A DNA stretch of 64,000 bases, taken from the NCBI GenBank assembly GCA_030280995.1, contig JASXTE010000010.1, forward strand, positions 27,706,823 to 27,770,822, written 5' to 3'. A model generated the notes under the pieces. It was not told where the DNA came from, searched no databases, and worked only from the letters and a program-made list of their open reading frames with translations. Positions 46,801 to 60,219 of this stretch are shown piece after piece (position 1 is the first letter of the stretch; each line of letters starts with the position of its first letter). The position numbers were made by a program, and so were the translations under genes. The stretch is from Hemileia vastatrix. Taxonomy: Eukaryota; Basidiomycota; Pucciniomycetes; Pucciniales; Zaghouaniaceae.

Positions 46801-48485
46801 CTGTTGAGAAAAATTCACAAAATTTTTTACTAATTGCTACTCATATGGGAATATATAAGTATGTTAGGATGCCATTTGGCCCTAAAAATGCTCCTTCAGT
46901 TTTCAAAAAAGTCATGGATAACACTTTCCATCAAGAAATAATTGAAGGATGGCTCATGGTTTATATTGATGACATCATTGTTTTTTCTAAAACTTTTGAT
47001 GAACATATGATTCACTTGAATAGAGTTTTCCAAAAATGGATGAAATCAATATGACCTTGTCCTTAAAAAAGTGTAAATTTGGTTTTCCATCTTTGAAAGT
47101 CCTTGGCCATGTTGTATCAGGCTTACAAATTTGTGTAGACCATAACAAAGTTGCTGCCATTCAAAATGTAAAGCACCAACTTCTGTAAGAGAAATCCAAA
47201 GTTTTTTGGGTATGTGTGGCTATTATAGACAATATATTAAAAATTATCAGGTCATAGCCTTGCCACTTACAAAACTGACCAGAAAAGATGTTGCTTTTCA
47301 CTGGAATAATGACTGTCAAAAATCTTTTGATACATTAAAAAGTTGCTTAATGACAGCCCCTATATTGGCTCTTCCAGATTTCAACAAACCTTTTGTCCTA
47401 TACACAGATTCTAGCTTTGTTGGTCTGGGTGCTGCCCTTCACCAGAAACAAATTATAAATGATAAATCCTCAGAGGTTGTAATTTTTTATATTTCAAGAA
47501 CCTTGAGAAATAGTGAATTGAAATATGGTGCCACTCAATTAGAGTGCTTAGAAGTTATTTGGGCTCTTAAAAAACTTTATTACAACCTAGATGACCAGAA
47601 GTTTGAACTGGTAACTGACTGTAGTGCTGTGAAGTCCCTCTTAAACCTGAAGACACCAAATAGACATATGTTTAGGTGGCAACTGGCTGTTCAAGAGTAC
47701 AGGGGAAGAATGAAAATTATCCATAAAGCTGGAAATGTTCACTCAAATGTTGATATGTTGTCAAGACTACCCCTACCTAATAATGACTCCAATCCTGCCT
47801 ATATCCCTGAGGATGATAACATTCACATTTATGGTATATATATATTGTGGACATGGAGGGAGAATTGTTGAAATTAATTCTGTATTCATATGAAAAAGAT
47901 TCTGATTTGAATAAATTGGCTACTATCTTGAATGCTTCAATTCAAGCATTAATAAAAACTCTCCCTCCAAAGTACCAAACTGCTTTGAATAAAGAAAGTT
48001 TTCAATTGATGATGGTTATATTTATTACAGGAGAAAACTTACTAATGTAATTGTTATTTCTCCTTCAATGAAAGAAATCATTTTAAAATTATGTCATGAT
48101 GACATATTAGCTGGTCATTTTGATCTAGAAAAAACTATGGTCAGGATTAAAAACACTGCATGATGGGCTAATATGTCTGAAGACACAAAATTATATGTTG
48201 AATCTTGTGATTCTTGCCAAAAATCTAAAAGATTGACTGGTAAAAGAGCAGGATTAATGCAACATATTGAAGCACCTGATGCTCCTTGGCAAATCATTAA
48301 TATGGATTTTGTCACTGGTTTTCCTGTAGCAGGGAAAGACAGTTATAATTCTTTCTGGGTTATAGTGGACAGATTCACTAAAATGTGTAAATTCATTCCT
48401 ACCCACAAAGATGTTTCCACCAAAGATTAAGCCTTTTTGTGGTGGTCACATATGTTTAATATTGTTGGATTTCCAAAAGCCATCA

Positions 48486-49988
48486 TGTCAGCCTGTATAT
48501 CTCCAGGACTGAGTAAAAAGTAATTATAAGTTATGTTAAACACATGAACTATACATGGGAATAATAAATAAGAGTGCACAAATAGTATACATAAGTAAAA
48601 TTATGATAATACACAAAAAATGCCATTATAACACCTTATATACACACATATATCCACCTTTTATAGATCTTATGTACTTAATATTAAGTTGGAATATGTT
48701 AGGGTAATCTTAAGAACCTTAAGTATAAGGCTACATAATTTTTAAGTACACTTAAAGCTGTTATATTCATTGTTTTATGCAAAAAAACAAGAAATGCGCT
48801 TTATTTCACTTAAAAGTTGACTATATGCGCTATAAAATTGAGAATATCAAAATTGCGCTTTGACAGATCACTTGGGCTCATTTAGAACTATTGATTTGGC
48901 TATTTAAATGCATAAAAATAACACTTTTCAAATTTGGTGTTTTTTATGCCAGAAATGGCTTCTGTGTACTGGCCACATACTGCCTGCTTTTTTCCCGTGT
49001 GAATAGCTTCATTTTTTAGCAAAGTTAGCTTTTTCACACTATAATTACCCCACATTCTACGCCCACTGTGGGGAAACACACTAAAATAGGCGACAGGCGC
49101 TTATTTAGTGTCCTAGCTTAATTAATAATGCATTGACCTTGTTTATATGCACTAATTTCATTAATAACCTCACTCTTGGCACTTTATTTCATCACCACGC
49201 TTAAATTCGCCTAATTTTAGTCAAGGATTTACCCGTGCAAGAGCCTTCCAAGAACTGCATGTAGTTACCCCACATCTCACGCTCTTTTTTAAGTTTTTGG
49301 GTGGTTTCTCAGTCAATTTTGGTTATTTTTGAATGGGAATTTCACGTAGTATAATGTCAGGATTAGCCCCATTATTTCTACAGCCAATCCCCCTTATTAT
49401 TAAGCTATTACTAACCTTAAAAAGTCTCCTTTAGTCTTTAATATTATTGTTTTATACGCATATACTCTCTTTTTGTCTTTTTCTTTAATTTTGATGGATT
49501 TCCCTTATTATTACAGGATTTTGGCGGTTGTTACTCTTCTAATTATGTCATGGGTTACTAAGAATGTTGATGGGCATGTCTATTAGTTGTTTAGAGGCGT
49601 CATTAACTGTGTATTGGGTGGTACATCAAGGGAATCATTGGGGAACTCAGTGTGTATAAAAGGAGGAGGTTTTTGGGTTGTATTTCTTCATTCTTTATCA
49701 TTACAATTTAACCAATATAACCAAATCAATTACAATACATATCAATTAGTACTTTTATAATACTTTTGAATAGTATCTGAATTTATATAATCTATTTTTC
49801 TACCAACTATAAAGATTGTAAGCCATATATAAGAATAGTGAGAATTATATTACTGAGACCTTTATATTTGATTATATTTTACAACTTAGTGGATTAAAAC
49901 TACAGTATTCATATAGGAACATTAAAATCTTCTAGACAACTGAATATTCAAGCTAGTTCACGTCCTTGTACTTGACCATAGCCTGACA
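48486..49988. mobile_element. Solo LTR of family E in B1 integrase
   Basis: 1503 bp, TGTCAGCCTGTATATC to ATAGCCTGACA, flanked by CATCA on both sides (48481-48485 and 49989-49993). Removing it restores the SDREPKF integrase motif of B1. It has a TATAAAAGG box at 49655-49663 in plus orientation and no coding region; no full element of this family is in the window. Confidence 0.95.
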
Positions 49989-50932
49989 CATCATATCAGA
50001 TAGAGAACCAAAGTTTACTTCTGAATTTTGGATGTCTTTGATGGATATATGTGGTTGTGAGTTGAAATTATCCACTGCCCACCATCCTCAGACTGATGGA
50101 CTGTCTGAAAGGATAATTCAAACCTTGGAAGATATGATTAGAAGGTATTGTGCCTTTGGATTAGAATATAAAGACAATGACAGATTTACACATGACTGGG
50201 TAACCTTACTTCCAGGTCTTGAATTTTCTTATAATAGCACTGTTCATTCTGTCACTGAGAAAAAGCCTTTTGAGCTATGGCTAGGTTATGTTCCAAGTAC
50301 TCCTTCCCAAATACTCAATAACAAATTACCAAAGTTGGAATTACATCCTGGTGTGAAGTCTTTTCTCCAAATGCAGCAACTATGCAGAAAACATGCCCAA
50401 AGTTGTATTGATAAAGCATTTGAATATGAGAAAAAGAGATGGGATAAATCCCATAAAGAGCACACTTTTAAAAAGGGTGATGAAGTACTAATATCTACAG
50501 TTCACTTCAATTTACAAGGCAATAACAAATTAAAGGATCCATTTGTAGGACCATTTGTTGTTAAAAGAATGGTGGGAGATAATGCAGTAGAAGTTATATT
50601 GTATTCTCCTTATGACAGAAAACATCCTGTTTCTCCCATTTCCCTCCTTAAACCTTATACTTCCAACAGTGACTTATTTCCTAAGAGAAGGGGAATACCC
50701 AAGAAAAATCCTCAGGAAGTCACAGAAATTGCAGAAATTGATAAAATTCTTAATGACAGAGTTATCACCTCTGAAAAAGGTATTGAATATTTATTGAGAT
50801 ATAAAAATAAATCATGTGAGTATGATAAATGGGTACCTAGAAAAGAGATTTCTAACCTTTCCACTCTATTAAAAAAGTATAAAAGGAAAAAATCTTAGCA
50901 TTTTTTTTATTGTTTTTTTTAGAGTGAGGGAG

Positions 50933-51326
50933 TGTCAGCCAGGCTGTACCAGGAGCCCAGTAAAACTTATGTTAAGTCATTGGACCTGAAAAAGGGCGAA
51001 AATTTATGCTTTTTATGTATATAAATTAATATTTTATTGCATAAAAAAATAAGTTACAAATTACCTTATTAAATAAAATTAAAATAAGGGTAATATTTAT
51101 TTTATTATGTTATTAATTATATACTATTAAAATAAACATAAATTATATTATATTCTATAAAAATTGGGCGCATTTTTATGTACTTAAATAATTATAAAAT
51201 AATAATTAATTAATTATAATATTATATTATACTTATAAGGCAAAATGTTGACTTATAATTATATTAATTAATTATTAGACCCTTATAATAATTTATACAT
51301 TATTATTCCTGATTTTTGGGCGGTTC
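50933..51326 (+). repeat. B1 3' LTR, first 394 bp
   Basis: Matches 41189-41582 closely, then stops after GGCGGTTC where B2 begins. GGTTC (51322-51326) is the expected left duplication of B2. Confidence 0.92.
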
Positions 51327-52451
51327 TGTCGGTCAATCGTCTAGAAGAAGGTAAGGAAAAGATGAGAAAAGGAGGAGGACAAGGAAAAAAAATAAAAGAA
51401 ATAAAGTGTAATAGATTATTTAATTTATTTAAAAGAAAAGCAACGACGAGTAACTTGAGAGATGACAAAAATTTAGGCTTTATTAATAATAATATTATTT
51501 AAAGTAAGGGTTCTGCGCGGCAAACACTTTGATTACTATCAGACTTAAGGCAACCTTTTAATTTTTATATAGAATTTTTAATTAGATTGTAATACTAATA
51601 AAAATAATAATAAATGTGATAAAATTATATTTAAGTTGTTGAGTGTATATTAAGTGATGAGGCTACAGGGGATTATCCAAGGCTCTTTTATAGGCAATGG
51701 GTCCTCTGAAGCGCCACTATATTTGTAAATACAAGAATTATAATAGGATGAAACAAGTATATCAAAGAGTAAGTGAAACATAACAATGTAGAGAAAAATA
51801 TGAAACAAATAATTAAAAACCCCAATTAAGAATCCAATTTTCCCACCATTAATTCCCAAATCAGTAAGTAAAAATAGTGAATAACTAAACAATCCTGGGA
51901 CATACGGACTATGAGAAAAATAATTCAAAACAGATTGTACAGTCTGATTTAAGGATTTTTAAGTGAAACAAAGAATATTGTTACGCAACAAAATATGTAA
52001 TTAATCTCAATTTAGTATAAATTAATTAATTGTTTTTCCTGAATCAATTAAGGGTCAAAAGAAGCGTCATTAATTATTTTTTAATATTATATGAAAGGTG
52101 TTATTTAATATATAAATTTAAATAATTAATTTAATTATATTATAAGTCAATTTTACACTTATAATTATAATATATGTTTTTAATTAATTAAATATAAATT
52201 TATTATTATTAAATACATAAAAATGTGCCATTATTTGTAGAATATAAAATATATCATGTTTAATTTAAATGTATAAAAATTTATATAAACAATAAAATTA
52301 ATATAACACTTATATGTAATAAGATACTTATATAATTTTATTATGCAATAAAATATTAATTTATATACATTAAATACAATTCTTAAGCCCTCTTTCAGGT
52401 CTTATAAGTTAACATATCATTTACTGGGCTCCTGGAATAGCCTGGCTGACA
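51327..52451 (-). repeat. B2 3' LTR
   Basis: 1125 bp, TGTCGGTCAATCG to GCCTGGCTGACA on the plus strand. The purine tract (CTCCCTCACTCT on the plus strand) follows at 52452. It closely resembles the solo LTR at 6887-8138. Confidence 0.93.
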
Positions 52452-52486
52452 CTCCCTCACTCTAAAAAAAACAATAAAAAAAAATG

Positions 52487-55400
52487 CTAAGATTTTTTCT
52501 TTTTGTACTTTTTCAACAGAGTAGGCAGATTTGAAACCTCCTTTCCAGGTATCCATGCATCATGTTCAGATGATTTGTTCTTATATCTCAATAAATATTC
52601 AGTACCTCTTTCAGAAGTGATAATTCTATCATTGAGAATTTTATCAATTTCTGCTGTTTCTGTGACTTCCTGAGGGTTTTTCTTAGGTCTTCCCCTTCTT
52701 TTGGGAAATAAGTCACTGTTGGAAGTATAAGGCTTAAGAAAAGAAATGGGAAAAACAGGATGTTTCCTATCATATGGAGAATACAAGACAACTTCTACTG
52801 CATTATCACCAACCATTCTTTTAACAACAAATGGTCCTACAGAAGGATCTTTTAATTTGTGGTTACCTTGTAAATTGAAATGGACAGTAGGATCAACACT
52901 TCATCACCCTTGTTAAATGTGTATTCTTTATGGGATTTATCCCATCTTTTCTTTTCATATTCAAATGCTTTATCAATAAAGCTCTGAGCATGTTTTCTGC
53001 ATAGCTGTTGCATTTGCATGAAAGATTTTACACCAGGGTGTAGTTCCAACTTAGGTAATTTATTATTGAGAATCTGAGCAGGAGTATGTGGGACATAAGT
53101 TAACCAAAGCTCAAAAGGCTTTTTCTCAGTTACAGAATGAACAGTGCTATTATTTGCAAATTCAAGACCAGGAAATATAGTGACCCAATCATGAGTAAAA
53201 CTGTCATTGTCTTTATATTCTAAACCAAAGGCACAATACCTTCTAATCATATCTTCCAGAGTTTGAATTATTCTCTCAGCTAGACCATCAGTCTGAGGAT
53301 GGTGAGCTGTAGACAATTTTAACTCACAGCCACAAATATCCATCAAAGAGGTCCAAAACTCAGAAGTGAATTTTGGATCCCTATCAGAGATAATGGCTTT
53401 TGGAAAACCAATAATATTAAACATGTAAGACCACCATAAGAAAGCTAATTCTTTGGTGGATACATCTTTGTGGGTTGGAATAAATTTGCACATTTTTGTG
53501 AATCTATCCACTATTACCCAACAAGAGTTAAAGCTGTCTTTACCTGAAACAGGAAGACCAGTGACAAAATCCATATTAATGATTTGCCAGGGAGCACTAG
53601 GTGCTTCAATACGTTGTAATAACCCTGCTCTCCTACCTGTTAACATTTTAGATTTTTGGCAGGAATCACAAGATTCAACATATAATTTTGTGTCTTCAGA
53701 CATATTAGCCCACCATGCAGTGTTTTTGATTCTAATCAATGTTTTTTCAAGATCAAAATGACCAGCTAAAATGTCATCATGACAAAGTTTGAGGATAGTT
53801 TCTTTCATTGAAGGAGGAATTACAATTACATTGGTAAGCTTCCTTCTATAATATATATAACCATCTTCAATCGAAAACTTTCCTTTATTCAAAGCATTTT
53901 GATACTTTACAGGAAGAGTTTTAATTAATGCTTGAATTGAAGCATTCTTAGGATCATTTAAGATAGTAACCAATTTATTTAAATCAGAATCTTTATCATA
54001 TGAATCCAGTATTAACTGTAATAACTCCTCTTCCATATCAACTATAAATATACCATGGATATGAACAGTATCATCTTCAGGTACATAAGCAGTATTTGAG
54101 TCATTATTTGGCAGAGGCAATCTGGAGAGAATATCAACATTGGAGTGAACATTTCCAGCCCTATGGATAATTGTCATCCGTCCTCTGTATTCTTGAACAG
54201 CAAGTTGCCACCTGAAAATATGTCTGTTAGGAGTCTTCAGGTTTAAGAGGGACTTCACAGCACTACAGTCAGTTACCAATTCAAATTTTTGGTCATCTAG
54301 ATAGTAATGAAGTTTCTCAAGAGCCCAAACAACTGCTAAGCACTCTAATTGAGTGGCACCATATTTCAATTCACTATTTCTTAAGGTTCTTGAAATATAA
54401 CAAATCACAACCTCTGAGGATTTATCATTAATAATTTGTTTCTGGTGAAGGGCAGCACCCAGACAAATAAAGCTAGCATCTGTATACAGGACAAATGGTT
54501 TGTTAAAATCTGGAAGAGCCAATATAGGGGCTGTCATTAAGCAACTTTTTAATGTATCAAAAGCTTTTTGACAGTCATTATTCCAGAGAAAAGCAACATC
54601 TTTTCTGGTCAGTTTTGTAAGAGGCAAGGGTATGACCTGATAATTTTTAATATATTGTCTATAATAGCCACACATACCCAAAAAACTTTGGATTTCTGTT
54701 ACAGAAGTTGGTGCTTTCACATTTTGAATGGCAGCAACTTTTTTATGGTCTACACAAATTTGTAAGCCTGACACAACATGGCCAAGGAATTTCAAAGATT
54801 GAAAACCAAATTTACACTTTTTTAAGGACAAGGTCATATTGATTTCATCCATTTTTGGAAAACTCTATTCAAGTGAATCATATGTTCATCAAAAGTTTTA
54901 GAAAAAACAATGATGTCATCAATATAAACCATGAGCCATCCTTCAATTATTTCTTGATGGAAAGTGTTATCCATGACTTTTTGGAAAACTGAAGGAGCAT
55001 TTTTAGGGCCAAATGGCATCCTAACATACTTATATATTCCCATATGAGTAGAAATAAGCAAAAAGTTTTGAGAATTTTTCTCAACTGGAACTTGATGATA
55101 TCCTTTATTACCATCCAGACAACTAATAAATTTTGCACCTTGCAAGGTAGCATGTATTGAATTAATTCTGGGTAAAGGATAAATATCATCAACAGTATAA
55201 GTGTTTAAAGCTCTGTAATCTCCACATAATCCAGCTTTATCTTTTTCATAAGAAATCAAGACTGGGGAGATGACACAATATTTGGGGGTGACATCCACTT
55301 TCTCAATGATATTCATTTTTAATAATGTTTCAATATTATCTTCAATATCCTTCCTTTTTGTTGGAGAAGCAGGATATGGTTTTTTCTTAAGACTAGGAGG

Positions 55401-58400
55401 AATATCACTCAAGTTACAGGATAAGGTAATTTTCATCTCTTCCTGAACAATTCTCAAGACATGAGAACCATGAGCAAAAGCCATAGGGAAAGAGGTAATA
55501 GAGGTAATAATAGAATCCTTTTGTTCACTAGTCAACTGATCACCAAAAGAAGCAGTATTTATTTCATTTAATAAATCATCCATTTCAGTTGTTGTTCTAC
55601 CTTTACACTGGATCAGTGAGTTACAAGATTTCAACAAATGCCCAGAAGTTCTAGGAAAGGAAATTTTGAATTTCCTTTTCCCATTCATTCCTAAGGTAAA
55701 GCAATTATTTGCTGGGTCCAGTTTCATACCAAACATGGTTAAAATATCATTTACCATAATAAACCAATTGCTTTAATTATCATTTTTCATGACAACAAAC
55801 CCACAAATAGCTCTGACAAAACCACCATTATATTTGAAGAATACAGAGGTTATGTATTTGCCAATAGGAAATAAGGTAGAACCATACCCTCTCCATTTTT
55901 CAGAAGTTATAGGTAATAATTTACTCAAATATTCCTTATCCACTGAAGCCAAAGCTTTTTCAGACACTACACTTCCTCCAGCACCAGAATCAAGAACTAC
56001 ATCAACAATTTTACCATTAATGATAACAGGTGCCTTCAAAGGGGATATAGGTATAGAATTGTTAGTAATATCTTTAATTATCTCAGCATTTTCTACTGAA
56101 GATAAATCCAATACACATTCTTGAGATATATTATTTAAATAATGGACATCTTGTTCCAACATTAAAACATCTTTAACAGAATCATTTTCTTAGGAGATAT
56201 TACTTTCACATTCACTGGAATGATTATTGATATCAAGTTCAACTTCATCAGTGTCTTCATTTTGTTCAACAAGATGAATTTTCTTGTCACAAACATGACC
56301 CTTCTGCCACGGTTTGTTACATTTATAACAAGTATTTGTTGCATATTTTTTAGGTGCAACTGGGGCAGAGGGCTTACCAGATTTTTCTGGGAGCTTTGTA
56401 GAAGGTTTATTCTGATCATTATAAGATTTACCAAGGTAATTCTTTGGTTCATATCTATGGTTGAGTAGTACCTCATTACAGATATTAATGAAAGAAGAAT
56501 TTTCCCTTACATGCTCAGTTCTAGCCACAATCAAATCTCTAAGAGAATTTGGTAATTTATACAATATTTTATCTCTCCAAATATCATAATCCATCTTTGG
56601 ATCAATTGCTCTTAGGATTTTTGTCAGTTTCATAAGAAAACCATTGGGCTTTTCAACAGAGGAGGGTAAATATCTAGTATTCTCATACAGTCTTTGTTGA
56701 GCTAACCTGAATTTTGAACCACCAAACTGATTCTCAATCAAGGATTTCCAATCATTCCATGTATAATGATTGTCATCTAAAAGAACAGATTCATACCACA
56801 TCAAGGCTACATTGGAAAATAAAGAAATTAGCTTAGAAACAATTTCCTCATCAGGTAGTTTATAAGATCTCTTTAAATTATCAATTCTTTGGATAAAGTG
56901 TTGCCAATCAGAAGAAGAATCACCATCAAAGGTAGGATATTGGTCTAACTTAGGCCAATTTTTCTGACTACTTGGATGGTCTACTTTTTGGTTTGAATTA
57001 TTCATTAGTAATAATTCCTGAAGTTTAGCCAGGTGTTCAGAAATTTCATTATTTACAGAAACAGCTGGTGCATGACCATGACAAGATTTTTTGCTAGTAG
57101 CAAAAGATTTTACAGACTCATTGTCAGTTTGTTTAATGGCTGAAATATGAGGAAGAAAGGATGAGCTTTGCTCAGGTTTTTTTCCTTTATTTTTATGCAG
57201 CTTATTGACAGCATTCTCATTCAATTTATTATTGATGGTGAAGGTTGAGAATTTTTCCTGCAGGTCAGACACATAGTTTCTTATTCTTGGAATTTCAGAC
57301 ATCTGGTCATTTACTTTTGCAAGAGATAGAACATTTCTGTCCTCAGAAACTGAGTGTTTGGCATTTAGTGCATGGAAATAATTTCTTAGCTTTTTAAACT
57401 CATTTTTCAGAGATTTTATTTCATTTTTTAATGAATAATTTTCTTCAATAAGGGGTTTCAATTCACTCAAGGTCTTATGTAGATTGATATTTCTATCTGA
57501 GATAGCTCTATGGTCACTTCTTATTTGTTTTTGTTGACTAAGAATAATACTCAAGGTTTCTTTGATTTTTAAATAAGCTGTATCTTGTACAGAAGAACTC
57601 ACTTTACATTGCAAGTGTAAATTATTTAATCTATCATTTTCATGGATTAACACATCTCTCAAATGTTTGTCTTTCACAACATTAAAATCAAGGGTATCTT
57701 TCAATATTTCCTCAGAAGTTCTTTCAATTAAGGTATAGATTACAGGGGGAACAGAAACATTTTTAATTTCAAGAGAAGGATTAATTAGAGAAGTAGAAGT
57801 TAAATGTAAAGGTTCATAAAATGACAATTTTGCTAATTACATCAATAGGGCTACTAGTTACAGGAAGCTGTCTTTTAACAGGCTTAACTGTTCTTTCATC
57901 ATGTTCAATAATATTACCTGCAGAAGAAGTTTTATTAGAAAACATACCCAAGTGACTATCAACCAAATTACTTACCATGGCAGAGGAGGAAGCTTCCCCT
58001 GAGACTGGGTTTGGGATTGTGCTTGGGCCTTCTTTCTCCTGCCTTGTTGGTAGGGATGAGGAGGTGGATGGAAATTGGGTGTTCTGGATGGGCCAGGCTG
58101 ATGATGAGGAGGGTGTTGCACATTCTGTTGGTAGTGACTCATTAGATAATCCCATTTCCATTGCTCTACTTCCATAGTATTTGGATTTTGGATGGTTGAG
58201 CTGGGTGGCTGTGAAGGTTGAGCCTGAAACTGAGGCTGATTGGGAGGCAACTGAGGAGGGGCCTGGGCCTGATTTTGGTTCCTGAGTTCTTGAACCTGAT
58301 CCCACAAGGTGTCTACTTTTGCTTTGTACCTCATATTTTCTGTCTTCAGCTCTTTTATATGACTGGACAGGTTGCTGATTTGTTGTGGTAGAGGAAGCTT

Positions 58401-58653
58401 TTTTATTTTGAATCCTTTTGGAAGACCTTCTTGAGGTACTAGAGGCTTTACTTCCTTCTGTTGTGCTGGGGGAAGGGGGTTTGGTTTGTTTACTTCTCCT
58501 GTCATTTCCACATCCTGAAGTATGTGAATTTTTTGTGTTAGCATAAGATTTTTTATGTTCAACTTTAGAAGAACTCACAGTATCAGCATCATAGTCAATT
58601 TCAATTTCATCCACTTGCATGTTATCCATTTTTTCAGCCAAATTGTTGGACAT
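52487..58653 (-). pseudogene. B2 gag-pol polyprotein remnant
   Basis: Read from ATG 58653. Gag first part to 57814 ends by a frameshift; then 57827-56190 with coiled coil, capsid-like part and zinc knuckle CYKCNKPWQKGHVC; a stop; protease DSGAGG (56162-55773); a stop; reverse transcriptase (55757-54834) with YIDD; a frameshift; then a long frame (54852-52852) with RNase H, integrase HHCC, SDRDPKF and HHPQTDGLAER intact; a frameshift; and the end (52816-52487) with the chromodomain-like region NDRIITSERGTEYLLRY. Only five or so single lesions separate it from a whole polyprotein, so it is the least decayed A/B copy here. Confidence 0.93.
57972..58505 (-). CDS. Overlapping +1-frame coiled-coil protein of B2
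   Basis: Open frame of about 177 codons inside gag, from ATG 58505 (in-frame upstream ATG at 58544) to 57972, ending PPLPW with GTAAGT overlapping the stop (57969-57974 on the minus strand). Very similar to the B1 and A2 products: LPKGFKIKKLPLPQQ, heptad-like SHIKELKTENMRYK, VEQWKWDYLMSHYQQ. No known domain recognised. Confidence 0.6.
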   Translation of the reverse strand: MTGEVNKPNPLPPAQQKEVKPLVPQEGLPKGFKIKKLPLPQQISNLSSHIKELKTENMRYKAKVDTLWDQVQELRNQNQAQAPPQLPPNQPQFQAQPSQPPSSTIQNPNTMEVEQWKWDYLMSHYQQNVQHPPHHQPGPSRTPNFHPPPHPYQQGRRKKAQAQSQTQSQGKLPPLPW

Positions 58654-59308
58654 ATTAGTGGGAAGATTAATTATCTTTTAAAAAAAATAATAAAAGTTAG
58701 TTAATAATTGCTCCAAAAATAAAAAAAAATTTTATTAATTAAATTATAAAAAAAAAATTTTTAATATAAAGTAATAATTATAAAAAATAAATTAAAAAAA
58801 TGGATTGCAAGGTTAAATTGGGAATAAACAATCAATTTAGTTCAACCAATTAATTACCAATATTAAATATGGCAATATATTTGGGACTAAGCACAAAGTA
58901 CTTTTAAGTCAACCAAAATTAACAATAATTAATAATATAAAAAAATTAATTTAATAATTCAATTTGTATTAATAATAATGTCAATTCTTCTAGGACTAAG
59001 AGGATTTAACACTCTATAATGGTCAACTAGGAAAAAAAAATTTATAATTGAACACTTACACTCAGTGAATCAGCAATTAAGCCACAATCACTGTTATTGC
59101 AGTAAAAATATAGTAATATGAGTGAGAGGTGCAAAGGAGAACTTATTATAGTGATCGAAAAATCACTTCAAAATAATATAAGAATTAAAATAATATAAAC
59201 CTAAGAAATCGAACCCAAGTTCAAAACACGGTCGCGGCAAAAGTTTCTTTTTTGCTAGGTGGTCTGTGCGTTTGTCGTTTGTCGTCGTTGTTTGGAAAGG
59301 TCCCCAGT
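58654..59308 (-). other. B2 leader
   Basis: AT-rich, about 650 bp, with the conserved block at 58986-59032, a T-arm-like ATCGAACCC at about 59207-59215 and GGAAAGGTCCCCAG beside the LTR (candidate primer-binding region on the minus strand). Only a weak splice acceptor (AAAG) precedes gag here. Confidence 0.5.
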
Positions 59309-59337
59309 TGTCGGTCAATTGTCTAGAAGAAGTTAAG
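59309..59337 (-). repeat. Inner 29 bp of the B2 5' LTR
   Basis: TGTCGGTCAATTGTCTAGAA and following bases match the 3' LTR at 51327-51355, then TGTCACC of element F starts. TTAAG (59333-59337) is the expected left duplication of F. Confidence 0.88.
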
Positions 59338-60110
59338 TGTCACCGGACGACCTATGCACAAGGTCGAGGATGTTCCTGAAAATGAGATGAGGGATTTAGA
59401 AACTTCTTCAAAGCACAGAGGAATGATTCGAGGAAATGGTTCAAAGGTCACTCGAAGTAAGAGCTACAGGTTCGAGGTTCGTTCGAGAAGAATTATAGAC
59501 TAGTTTCAAAGGTAATAGTAACTCTTAAAATCTCACAAAGGGTTGGAAACTCAATAATCAAAGATTTAGGATTTAGAAATGAATATTGAGAAAATAAAAG
59601 AAAGATACAATAACAATGATTTTAACTTTAAAGGTTTACCACTATTAATGTAAATACGATTTTATAATTTAATTCTAAGGAAATATCAAACCAAATACCC
59701 AACCCCTTTTATATCCTTTGTTCCTCCTCGCATTGACCTCCCTTCCATGGCACCATTCCCATTCCATTGACCATTACTAACATACACTTAGACCCTCTTC
59801 GCTAAATATCCGTCCATGCTCAATTTACCCCTTTTTAATTAATTAATAAAACATTAATGAAAACTACTACTGTACTATTTCGTTGAACCTAGCGCTGTGC
59901 GTCGCTTATTAAAAAGGACTAAGGCACCCTATTGGGAGATTGACTAATTTAGATTTAGAGTTTAGGCTAGCGCAGTTAAATAGTAAGTACACAAAGGAAA
60001 ATTGCATTTGCTACGGAGAATTGCTTTCTGCGCTTCGAGTATAGATTTAGGACTTGATATTATTGATTTAATGAGCTGCTTTAGCCTCGAGTGTCACGTG
60101 GCGCGTGACA
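59338..60110. repeat. LTR of element F
   Basis: 773 bp from TGTCACCGG to GCGCGTGACA, the same length and sequence family as the solo LTR at 35139-35911. Since GATGC on the right does not match TTAAG on the left, this is an LTR attached to an internal region and not a solo LTR. Confidence 0.92.
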
Positions 60111-60219
60111 GATGCCCGGGTATAAGAATTGCGAACTCCGTTGAGCTTGAGCCATCTTCCCGCACTAGTTTCGCTTCTTCTATAATTTTTTCCTCACCTA
60201 TTAATTTCTCTTTTTTATA

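Larger units (their letters stand above)
43239..50898 (+). pseudogene. B1 gag-pol polyprotein remnant
   Basis: Gag begins at ATG 43239; one stop at 43854-43856 separates the Ser-rich first part from a long open frame to 46235 with coiled coil, capsid-like part, zinc knuckle CFKCYKPWQKGHVC (CX2CX7HXC) and protease DSGSGG. Reverse transcriptase follows in pieces (46165-46833, 46713-47054 with YIDD at about 46970), RNase H in 47206-47871, integrase finger and first Asp in 48173-48430, interrupted by a stop and by the solo LTR. The second half (50032-50898) carries HHPQTDGLSER, a KGDEVLIST block, PFVVKRM, and a chromodomain-like C terminus ending in Lys repeats. Multiple frameshifts make it non-functional. 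Confidence 0.92.
41189..51326 (+). mobile_element. Gypsy element B1 (chromovirus), right end interrupted
   Basis: 5' LTR 41189-42298, leader 42299-43238, gag-pol 43239-50898, purine tract 50921-50932, 3' LTR from 50933, broken off at 51326 by insertion of B2. It carries a solo LTR in its integrase (48486-49988). Five bases before its 5' LTR read ATTTT; the matching duplication is predicted to the right of the window. Confidence 0.92.
51327..59337 (-). mobile_element. Gypsy element B2, 5' LTR interrupted
   Basis: Minus-strand chromovirus of the same family as B1: 3' LTR 51327-52451, gag-pol 52487-58653, leader 58654-59308, and only the inner 29 bp of the 5' LTR (59309-59337) before element F begins. 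It inserted in the 3' LTR of B1. Its coding region has fewer breaks than that of B1. Confidence 0.92.
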
